Shown: positions 24,901 to 36,900 of the stretch, piece by piece
Layout: each line of letters opens with the position of its first letter
Numbering within the stretch: position 1 is the first letter of the stretch
DNA from: Diadema setosum
Taxonomy: Eukaryota > Echinodermata > Echinoidea > Diadematoida > Diadematidae
Length of the DNA stretch: 64,000 nt
Direction of reading: 5' to 3'
NCBI GenBank assembly: GCA_033980235.1
Contig: CM067067.1
Location: 28,170,451 to 28,234,450, forward strand
The notes under the pieces: model-generated
Seen by the model: the letters and a program-made list of their open reading frames with translations, nothing else
What the model was told of the DNA's origin: nothing
Databases searched by the model: none
Made by a program: the position numbers and the translations under genes

Positions 24901-27900
24901 GTCCTTATGTTCTGATTCAATACATTCTTGGAGTTTACTTTTTGTAATAAGAGTAATAATGTAAAGTCCTTCATAGATCATTTTTGTTTGTTGGATAGTT
25001 CGATTGATGCTTGCACACGTAAGAAATTGTGGATGGTGTGAATAATAGGACTGACCATGTTGCAGTTCAATGTACAATGTGTATAAAGAAGACACAAGAA
25101 ACTAGAAATGTCGCTATGGCGACTGATGCCTCCGCTATAATGCATGATTCTCCCAATAGGTGTATAGTACAATGTCTTCACAATGTGTGATGACAGTTTC
25201 ACACAACTGGCAAAATCAAAACGACAGGTTTGTCAGAAATATCTTGAATATCTTGAAAAGAGTGTAATTACAGTATAAAATATATATATATTTCTTTGCA
25301 TTTAAACCTGGCCTTGACCCTTAACCTTTGACCTTCTGGCAGGAAATTTCCAAGAGAGCATCTCCATTAGGTAATATATGTATATAAAGTTTTAAAAATA
25401 ATGCAAGCATTGCATATACTAGTATATGAGGGAAATAGTAAAATTTTGATGAGTTGACCTTGACCTTTGACTATTGACCCATGACCCCTAAATTCCCCAG
25501 GTAATCCCTGCCAGTCAGTACATGCGTATGTACCAAGTTCCATGGAGATACATTGAACCATTTGTGAGAAAAGTGAAATTGTAACATTTTCACCTAATCT
25601 TTGACCTTTGACCTTATGACATGAAACTCTCTCTGGAGAATCTTTATGCAGTAGTACATGTCTACACTAAGTTTCAAGAAAATGCCTTCGGGCATTGCAT
25701 GGATATGGGGGAAATAGCAACATCTTTAGCATTTGACCTTGACCTTTTGACCTTTGAACTCTTGCCACTGTCACTAAAATCTACTCAACTAATTGCCCCA
25801 TCATACATCATCCTTGGACCAAGTTTAATGAAAGCTGCTTCATCCAGTTTTGAGTTATCATGTAAACAGATACATTTTAGGATTTGACCTTGATCTCTGA
25901 CCTTTGACATCTGTCTGATTTCACTCAAAAATTAATCAATTGTCCCACCATACATCATCCTTGGGCAAAGTTTGGTAAAATTTGCTTGATCCAGTCTTGA
26001 GTTATTGCGTAAACAGATACATTTTCATGATTTGACCTTGACCTTTGGCCGATTTCACCCAAAATCTAATCAAGTAATTGCCCCATCATACTTAATACTT
26101 GGACCAAGTTTGGTAAAATTCCAGCCAATATTACTCAAGTTATCACGTAAACGAATGCGGACGTACGGACGGACGGACAACCCGAAAACATAATGCCTCC
26201 GGCACCACTTCGTGGCGGAGGCATAAAAATTATCTCAGAACAAGACCGGTAGAGTAAACTGGAATCTTGCATCATCTTGAGATATTTGAAGATATAGTCA
26301 AAAAGTGGAAGAGTATGTGAACAATATGAACATCCCCAGTATTGCCAATCAGTGTAAGGATTTTTTTTTTTTATGTCAAAATGAATCATATACAAAAGAA
26401 ATTCCATGTGCACATGATGATACTGTCAAAAGTTTTATTAGCTTATCAGCTTCTGATGAGTCTCTAAAACAAACACTTTATCTTTTGTGAGTTTTTGTAG
26501 TAAAGTAGTACCTGTTTGGAATGAATGGGTTAAAAGATATTTTACAGAAGCTCTCTTTTGGCATAAAATTAGGGCGGATAATGGATGCCCAGGTTAGGGC
26601 ATTTTTGTTTGATATTCATTAAAAAACATGTTCACAGTACCACAAGGTTGTGTAAAATGGTGATGAAGAAGGAAAATAAAAATAAATGTGATAAATGGCC
26701 AATGCTGCAGCCAGTAAGAAAGTCAATGCTTTCTGGAGTAAAGTCAAAAAGTTTCACAAAGGAACAAAGAATGTTTACTCTTAAAGGTTGATAGTGTCCA
26801 GGGAAAAGAAAATATTTTAAATATGTTTTCTAAAAAATTAAAGTCTGTACAACAGTCTTAGTTATGAAATTGATGCTACATGTATGAAAGAACTTGAGGG
26901 TCTCATTGACAGAAAGGTATTTTTAAAATGTAAAGGTAATGGATGTGACCAGGTATCTCACACCATAGAAGATGAAGATGTCATGAATGCCATTAAGGGA
27001 CTGAAAAAAATCAAGAATAACAGACACTCCAACCCCAAGCATCTCCTGATCTGGAAATTCTCCCACCTGAAACCCCTAGCAAACAGGAGACTCCAACTTG
27101 ATGTGAGCGAAGCGCACATCACGAGCGCGAAGTTCCTTGTGGCCGGGGTCCAGGGCTGGGCCAGCTTAAGGGCTCTGGCAGTTCACAACTGTTAGGGTTC
27201 TAGAGAGTAGATGCTCTCTCGTGCTATTTCAGGCTTATTTTTCAACATACAATGACACTTAGTAAGAAATCATTTCAAGCGGGAGACACACAGCCAGGGC
27301 GGGAGAAATTATATCTCAAGCGGGAGAACGGAAGATTTTGCAAAAATGGGCTTTCGGCGGGAGATCTCCCGTCGAAAGTGGGAGAGATGGAGTCTCTGTA
27401 ATAATAATAATGATAATAATATTAACAAAGAAAATTAATAATGATAATAATAATTATGTTATGGTGCTTTATATGGGTGTTGCTAAGTGCCCTGGTGCTA
27501 TTTATGCAAGAAAACTAGCATACACAATAACATAATGAAATCGATGGGGTTTCAGGAATTATGTCCGATTATATTATTAATGCAAAATATAATAAGCACT
27601 ATACTTGCAATGTTGTTTCTTCATGGCAACAACAATTAAGGGATTATCAGATTACGCTGAAATTGATCATGCTCTATGAACACATTCTATCCATAAACAA
27701 GGAAAAGTAGAAATTACGCGGTGCGTAATATATGTCCCCGCCGGAAGTAGCATTTTGTAGCAAAATGTACAATATAGGTCAAAAATCAAGGTCAAAGGTC
27801 AAAGAAGTCAAAGGTCAAAATTCTGTGTAGAAGTTTTGAAGCGCTCACCTAGTGCCATCACATAAAGCAAATGGAATCAAAATCGGGTAAGAAATGGCGA

Positions 27901-30900
27901 AGGAGTAGCATTTTGTAGCAAAATGTACAAAAAATGTAGGTCAAAAATTAAGGTCAAAGGTAACAAGGAAAAGTAGAAATTACGCGGTGCGTAATATATG
28001 TCCCCGCCAGAAGTAGCATTTAGTAGCAAAATGTACAATATAGGTAAAAAGATGAAGGTCAAAGGTCAAAGAAGTCAAAGGTCAAAATCCTATGTAGAAG
28101 TTTTGAAGCCCTCACCTAGTGCCATCACTTAAAGCAAACGGAATCGAAATCGGGTTAGAAATGGCGAAGGAGTAGCATTTTGTAGCCAATGTACAATATA
28201 GGTAAAAAATCAAGGTCAAAGGTCAAAGAAGTCAAAGGTCAAAATTCTGTGTAGAAGTTTTGAAGCCCTCACCTAGTGCCATCACATAAAGCAAACGGAA
28301 TCGAAATCGGGTTAGAAATGGCGAAGGAGTAGCATTTGGTAGGAAAATGTACAATACAGGTCAAAAATCAAGGTCAAAGGTCAAAGAAGTCAAAGGTCAA
28401 AATTCTGTGTAGAAGTTTTGAAGCCCTCACCTAGTGCCATCACGTAAAGCAAACAGAATCGAAATCGGGTTAGAAATGGCGAAGGAGTAGCATTTTGTAG
28501 CCAATGTACAATATAGGTCAAAAATCAAGGTCAAAGGTCAAAGAAGTCAAAGGTCAAAATTCTGTGTAGAAGTTTTGAAGCCCTCACCTAGTGCCATCAC
28601 ATAAAGCAAACGGAATCAAAATCGGGTTAGAAATGGCGAAGGAGTAACATTTTGAAGCAAAATGTACAATATAGGTCAAAGGTCAAGGTCAAAGGTCACA
28701 ACTGAAATTCTGTATACAAGTTTCAAAGCTCCCATGTAGTGCTATCATATAAAGCAAACGGAATCAAAATCGGGTTAGAAATGGCGAAGGAGTAGCATTT
28801 TGAACATTTTGATCACACACGGACGCACACACGGACGGACGGACGGACGGACGGAAGGACACACACACGTACGGAGCCCGTTTCATAGTCCCCTGCTCAA
28901 ACTCGTTCGGCGGGGACAAAAAAAGTCAAAAGTCAAAATTCTGTGTACAAGTTTTGAAGCCCTCACCTAGTGCCATCACATAAAGCAAACAGAATCGAAA
29001 TCGGGTAAGAAATGGCGAAGGAGTAGCATTTTGTAGCAAAATGTACAATACAGGTCAAAAATCAAGGTCAAAGAAGTCAAAGGTCAAAATTCTGAGTAGA
29101 AGTTTTGAAGCCCTCACCTAGTGCCATCACATAAAGCAAACGGAATCGAAATCGGGTTAGAAATGGCGAAGGAGTAGCATTTTGTAGCAAAATGTACAAT
29201 ATAGGTCAAAGGTCAAGGTCAAAGGTCACAACTGAAATTCTGTGTAGAGGTTTCAAAGCTCCCATGTAGTGCTATCATATAAAGCAAACAGAATCAAAAT
29301 TGGCTCATAAATGACAGAGAAGTAGCAACTCGAAGATTTTGATCACACACGGACGCACACACGGACGGACACACGCACGGACGGACGGATGGACGGACAC
29401 ATGGACACACACACGTACGGAGCCCATTTCATAGTCCCCTGCTCGAACTCGTTCGGCGGGGACAATTAGATAAACTTTCAGAGCAGTAGCATCATCTTTT
29501 GAAAAGTTATTAGAGTTGAAAGTGAAGAGTGTGTACAGGGTTTTTAAGAAATGAAAAGGGGACTTCTAAGACACACCTAATCACATTATTCTACCTCCCC
29601 CCAAAAAGAGTGTTCTAGAAAAACTGCTAAAAACACAATTTCTAATGCATTCTATGATTGCAATGTTTACATTAATGTAGAAGTATCGTTCTTTAGAAAA
29701 TATGAAAAACTCATGATGGACTTGGACACTTTCATCTATTTGGAGTCCCCACACAAAATCAGTGAGTGCGACTTTTTGCTGGTTTTGTGATGCATGGTAA
29801 CCTATGTGGTACACAGAACCAACTGACTTTTCAACCCCAAATCTAAAAACATGTGAATGGAAAGATTCCTACTATTCACATTATACATATCACACAAAAT
29901 GTGACTCGCTACAACGAAAGGATCCGAAAGTCTGGAGAGGACAATTTTCTGAAAATGACATGACATTAATCCCTTACTCTTCCACTTTGAGTTCATATAT
30001 AACACAACTCTTAAAAGTACTCGGTTGTGGAAATATCAATGATTTTACTAGCACATGTCGAGTGGTTAAGGAAAACTGCCTTCAAAGTTTTCCTTCCAAT
30101 GCTATCATAATCAAGGGGAAGCAAGACAGTTTTAACCGCTTGACAATAGAAGGTACAATGTATGCTCCTAGCAACCTCCACGATGTTCACTCAAGCTTAG
30201 CGCCAGCAATCTATGCATGACCAATCAGTAACCAGGATGCCATGCACTGACCAATAAGATCACTCCCTCGTTGCTCTGGACAGAGTCTAGCTACTGCACT
30301 AAATTCAAATTTTCAGACACATTTCTGTTCTGTTTAAAGTCGGAAAATCATGGCCCACAAAAATGCAGTTTTCTTGCCTTTCCTTTGAACATTTAGCTTT
30401 GAAATTTTGGCAAATGATAGATGATACATTACTGTAAAAGTGGATATTTTCGACTAATTTTTCATGCTCGGCCAGTTGAGAAGAGTTTCGCGTGTTTTCA
30501 ATTCTGCAGAATCAAGACATCAACTACTGCAACGTATGGCAAGCAAAATATTTGCTTTTATTTTCACGCTAGTTTCTGGTTGAGCGAAATGCACGAAAAC
30601 TTCAACATTGCAAAAATTTCCGCTTTTACAGTAGACTATAAAATTATGCCACAAACAGAAATCAGATGGTTTAGACCAATTCTGATGATCTCACTTCAAA
30701 CTCGATTTTCTCAGGTCAGCTTGTAAGAGACTTTAGGATCCTTTTGTCATAGCCAGTCACAAATTCAGCTACGGAAAATAACAGTAATCAACTCACTCTC
30801 CCTTCATTGGTAGAGCATTGTATCCCTGCTGTAAGGAAGCCGCAGTGGAAGCCTCTCCGGTGAAGAATAAGCAATGCCTCCCTCTTTGGTTTCATGAGGC

Positions 30901-33900
30901 TTGCATCCTGAGATACTCTCGTTCTGAGGGCATTAAAAAAAAAGAATGATAGAAAAATTTGTCAATATTCATTGCCCTTATGTATATGGAACAAAGATTT
31001 TTCTCATCCTTTTCATACTTGGTCAACATGGACATAGACCTAAATGGCATTTTATCGGTCTTTCTTCATGCTAAATTACATGTCACATGAAAACAAGACA
31101 GAAACTAAGCTTACAACCTACAGTTGACAGCATGTGGTGGAGCCTCTCATCTGCCCACTGGTTATATGGCATGTCACATCGACTCAATCAAAGATAATCT
31201 GTATGTTTGGGTGAATAAAGGATGCATGCTCCTCTAAAACAGTTATACTGCACACCGTTATACATACACCCTCCATTAGCAGGCTCATTTCTACTACCCG
31301 AAGTGTAAACACCAACAATAAGACAATAACAACTGATTATTTCAATTTTAAACTTGTTCTGTGACATACCTCAAGTTTACCAAGTGGATGTCACAGGGCA
31401 GGGATGAATCAATCAGGTTTTGGTCAGACAGTAACCGGCCAGGAGACTCCATCCCAACTTCTGGCACAGTGGCATGGAAGATAAAGATTGGGTGGTTGAG
31501 GCTGTCAGATAGGTGGTGGCTCTGGAGGGATGGGTAACTCATAGTGGTATGTGATTCCTATACATAAACGAGAGAAAGAGAAATAAAGGGAGAGGGAGAA
31601 AGGGAGAGAGATATTCAGAAGAGGAGAGAGAAGACTTTAATATACCCACGAACATACATGGAAGAAATGCAAAAGTTCATGACTAGCTGAAAGGTTATCA
31701 AATGTGTAGGTTAACCACACTCTTAAACACACCTTTGTGCATGATTAACTACACATAGGATGACTCTGCTTCTCATGCAATCACAATATCTGCCTAAAGG
31801 TCCTGTCACACCTGTCAGGGCAAGCCTTGTGTGCGACTTGCAAAGAACAATTTTTGCTACCAGGAGGTCCCAGCAGATGGCCCGCACATGATAGTACCTA
31901 GCATGTATCTCGCCTGTAGTTACCCACAGTTGTGCACGCAATGCTTATTTACCTGCAGCCAAGTTTAGGCCCTGTCACACCTTTCTGGGCAAGCTCAATG
32001 GGTGTGTTGCACATGGGGATTTTCCAGCATGCAGGACAATTTTTGCGCGTGGACAAGGACTTGGGCGAGTTTTGCATGCGTCTTACCTGCTGGACCTGTG
32101 CTACTTACGTTCCACTTACGTGCATTCTGTGTGACCTGCCTGTCTGGCACATGGGTGGCAAGTGAGGGCGACAACCCCGTGAAGGAATCCCTCTGAAGGA
32201 ATTTGATATGGCAGAAGTCCAACAGAATGTCATTATCTTTGTGGCAGCCGACTCTCAACTAACCAGCTTAAAAAGGCAGTAACTGACCCTCAGCATGCAC
32301 GCAATTTGCTCGAATAGCTCATTCCACGCACGCAGAACTGACCAGCTACATGGATATCGGCAGTTTCGACACCATTCCTTGCCAATAAAACACTCGTATT
32401 ATGCTCGTAGAATGCCTACAGATGACACGCACTTCCGGCGCATAGGCATATATGTAGATCCACAGGCAACTTATGTACTTCAAGCGGGTCAACTGCCTGT
32501 GACTTGCGGCAGCTACGGGCCTCCTAATGGTGTTCTGTGTGGACCTCTGCAGGCAATCCCCGCAATTCACCTGGAAAAAGTTTTGATCATGCTCAATACT
32601 TGGCTGGGAGTAAATCTGACTTGTGTGCGCACCTCCGGGCAAATACAGGCGAGATACATGCTAAGTACTGTCAGGTGCGGGCCAACTGCAGGGAGCTCTG
32701 GGTAACAAAAATTTGTCCCCGCGAGGCTTCCCCAGACATGGTGTGACAAGGCCTTGAGCATGCTCAAAACTTGTTCAGAATGAATCGCGGGGTTTGCCCA
32801 CAGAGGTACACGCAGAACACCAGTAGGAGGCCCTTAGCGGCAGCACCTCACGAGCAACTCCCAAGCAGGTACTTTGTAGTCCCGGTATGTCGCTCGTAAC
32901 TGAAAACGGATCAGTTTCGAAGCTTTCACGCAGGTCACATGGAATACACACAAGTAGAAGGTTAGTAGCACACGTTTAGCAGGTAAGATGCAAGTACGGA
33001 ACTCGCCAACATCCTTGTCCACCCGGAGGAAATTCTCCTGCGTGCTGGAAAATCCCTACTTGCAATAAGCCCACGTATCTTACCAGGAAAGATGTGACAG
33101 GGCCTTTAAAAACATGGCCTTTCATTCACATTTTGGATTAACCTTTTATAGCCCACTATTTTCATCCAGATCTTGTACCCTGACAAACTTTCTAGTCATG
33201 ACTGTATATCATAGTTTCTATCTTTTTTTTTTCTTTTTTTAAAAACAAAAACTACACATTGTACATGGCAGCTCTTGAAACCTGCAAGTTGGTCACTTTA
33301 GCCGACAGGAGAAGACAGCTGAGTCTAGAATTTGCTTGTTGTTTGGTTAAAAACCCACTCGTATCTCACTGGCTCCCTGCTAAACACCAAGGGCATCAAT
33401 ACGCATTGCATTCAAATACAAGGTACCAGCAATATAAGTGTAAAACAAAATGGTTTCAGGACAGTGCAATACCATATTTCATTAATTGGTTTACAAACAT
33501 TGCATTAAAACAAACAGACAGACAAACAAACAAACAAAAATACATGGTGTCAAATAATGATAGTGGCGAAATCATGAGAAGCACAAAGTAAGCTTATTGA
33601 AAATGATCCCTTAAGAAATATCATGATGTAAATATGTGTAATCATTTGTAATTGAGTTGAAACAAACATAGATACAAAATGCGATAAGATTCACAACTTG
33701 AAATAAAAAAAAAGAAAAAAAACGGATACATGTATGTGTAGATATGAAATAAAAGGAGAAAAGAAGAAAACTCCATATTTAATTATTCATCAACTTGTAG
33801 CTTGATTGCATCAAAAAGATGTTGTTTATATAATCTTTTAAATTGTCTTACGGTCTTACTGATCCTGAAAAGTATATTCAAATTATTCCATAAAATAGTA

Positions 33901-36900
33901 CCTTTATAAAATATTGATGACTGCGTACACGATGTGCGATTTAATGGGAGATGGATATTCTGAGCATTTCTGGTATCATAATCATGGAATACATCAGGAA
34001 GAAGACTATTATTAAGTTTATACTTGAATATTGCAGACTCTAATGAAATCAAATCTCGAATGGGTAATATCTGTGTTTCTAAAAACAGAGGTAAACTGGG
34101 GAAAGCATAAGTTGAATTGGTTATTAAATGTATTCCCCGTTTTTGTAATTTATGTATGCGATCAATATTCTTATTAAAAGTGAAACCCCATACAATCTGC
34201 TGAATAATAAAAATTAGAAGTTTTTATGTATCTGTATAAGTGGCACTGTACGTTTTCAGGCTGTTTGTTCAGTCTATTTGTCTGTGTTGTTTGCTATATG
34301 GTATTATTTGCAATAGAAAAATATATAAAATATTGTGGATTTGACTAAATGACTGGATATTTGGTACATATGAAATAATAGTGAGGATTTGGCTGATTTT
34401 ATCAATTTTTGAGCCAGAATTTTTACGATTGTTATAGCATAGACGTCTAGATTTCGCTCCTTTTTTCAGTGTTGAATATTGTGTTGTTATGGTAGCCGCA
34501 TTTTTTATAATGAAAAACAATGAGTATGGATTGAGTTTTTTTGTTCTTCTACATTTCAACTTTTGATTTGAGATTTAGTTCTTCTGATGGATATAGGTTT
34601 TTGATAGGTAGGCCAAAAAGATATATTTCATCTATGTTGAATGATGAGCTGTCATGATGATAGTTATGAAAATAGAAATATTGCTGACTGAGTTTATTTA
34701 TTCAGTTTTTTTTTTACGCATTCTATTGAAATTTGGGATTTAAGATGTGATTAATGTGATGGTGTGTAAATTATATTTTTGTAAAAATTAAAATCAATTT
34801 ATTAGGGGGGTTCACACGTACACCAATTAGCGGGATATTAATCTCGAGCTTTGCATCACGACTGGTATCTCGAGTTTTTTGCATGTGTGGACAGAAAAAA
34901 CCTGAAAATTAGCATGATAAGCATCGCGATGCTAATCCCAAGAAATCTTGCACTAATTCCTCAATTAGCGGGATAATTCGCCCCGCGCCGGTACGTGTGA
35001 ACGGTCGGGTTTAGAATCTCGAATTTTTATATCCCATCATGCAATGTGCACATCACAACAGCGAGGCCTCTGCGAAGAGGTCCTTAACCTCTTTGGTGCA
35101 CCACAACAACAGCGCGCGAACCACACCACTGACGCACAAAAAACAATGGGCAAAGAGAAGCGTGCGCAGGCAGTGATAGAGAAGGGCACTATGTGACCTA
35201 GTTTGCAGGCTTTGCTGTTATCTCGATCGGCAATTAGCAGGATAATTCTGTACATGTGAATGGTTGCAAAAAACTCGAGATTCTGAGCGCGATCGCTATC
35301 CCGCTAATTTGGAGTGTGTGAACGGTTGCAAAAAATCTCGAGATATGGAGCGCGATCATCATCCCGCTATTTTGTATGTGTGAACCTGTTGAGAATGAGA
35401 AGGGCGTTAAGTTGTCTTGAACACTATGGGTTTAGTGGCAACTTAACACCCTTGTCATTCTCAACCTACGATATGTAGTTGAAATGGTAACATTATTTTT
35501 AATATATTTCTGGAAAAGTAATCTGAGTACCGGTATGGACTGGGCGGGTACCCTCACTGATAAATTTTCATCATTAGTTGTAATAGTAATGAATTTTTTT
35601 TTTTTTTTTTCAGTGTTGAGCAGTGTGTTGCCATGTTGACAGGATATTTTTTTCTTTTTTTTCCCATTTTTTTAAAAGCAATTTTAGAATTGATTGGGCT
35701 GGTACCCTCATTGATTGCTCATTTCTTGTGATTTGCAACATGTGACCACAGTAATGTTTTTTGAATATCATGTCTTTATATCATTGTTTGTACAGAGCAC
35801 TGAAATAATCTGTTTTTATAATTATGAATGTAAAACATGTGAAATTCAGCCTTTGGCTGCCAGACATGATTTTTAATAAAACTTGTTCAATTCAATTCAA
35901 TATGTATTATGTCAATGTCAAGTGAAATATAAAAATAGATGTGCTGGAACTGTCCATTGAGTGTCTAATGTAAGACTGGTGCAGTTTCACCAATTCAATG
36001 CAATGTAACTGAAATGTGGGATAGGGTTAGGTTAATTTATACTGACTTGCAAGAAAAATGTGACTTTCTTTTGCCTCCTCACTGTGCCCCTCGAGGATAT
36101 GTAATTCAATGAATTGAACTCTTCAGGGACTTATGGTACAATTTACATGTACTCTAAGACAGATGAGGCATGCATTTACAGTGTTTCTACCCTTACTTCT
36201 ACAGTGTCCCCACGAAAAAACAGAACTCTAAAACAAAGGTGTAGAAGCAATGGGGTGTATCATTAAAAACATGTAAAAAAAAGAAACTGACTTTAACGGT
36301 TATGCTCATTCAAGTTATACATTTAACAAACTTATTTGTGTACATATTTTATCTCCGAGTACCATGACTTTGAAAATTCAACGTCAAAAGACATTTGCTA
36401 CCCTTTATAATCTAGACCCTCAGCACATCGGAAAAATGGATGTTCGGTATCAAACATTTGATCTACAAGATCGGTTTGTTTGTGGAATCCTCGACCGTTA
36501 ACCAGTTACTGATTGACAAATTGCCCTACATCTACGTAAATAAGGACTGAATTGATCAGTGTTTTAGTAGTAGCCATGATAAAAAAATCATGGGCGTACA
36601 TATTCGAGCAGGATTCGAACATATGACCACATGATCTCCATACAGGTGTCATCTCCACTAGACTACCGAGCTTCCATCCGACAGCAAGTGTTGATTCTAA
36701 TCCTTATAGCATGCAGCAGGTACTGCATAATTATTCAAATTCATGAAACTCTTCATTCGAGATGTTTTCATTGCAACTGAGTGACAAACTGCCCTACATT
36801 GATGTAAATAAGGACTGAATTGATCAGTGTGTTAGCAGTAGCCATGATAAAAAATCATGGGCGTACAAGTCACGTACATAATGTTAACCAGTTATCTAGA

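Larger units (their letters stand above)
27604..29796 (+). mobile_element. TIR element X, copy 2, left end missing, interrupted by family 3
   Basis: 27604-27694 and 29464-29796 match the interior and right end of the X element at 41401-43427 (GGATTATCAGATTACGCTGA, GCAGTAGCATCATCTTTTGA, GTGCGACTTTTTGCTGG). The family 3 nest at 27695-29463 interrupts it. The left terminal repeat is not found. Confidence 0.65.

Noticed and set aside
27700..29463. CRISPR-like regularly spaced repeats
   Set aside because: Units are contiguous tandem repeats of about 160 bp without unique spacers, in animal DNA with introns and LINEs; no cas genes.
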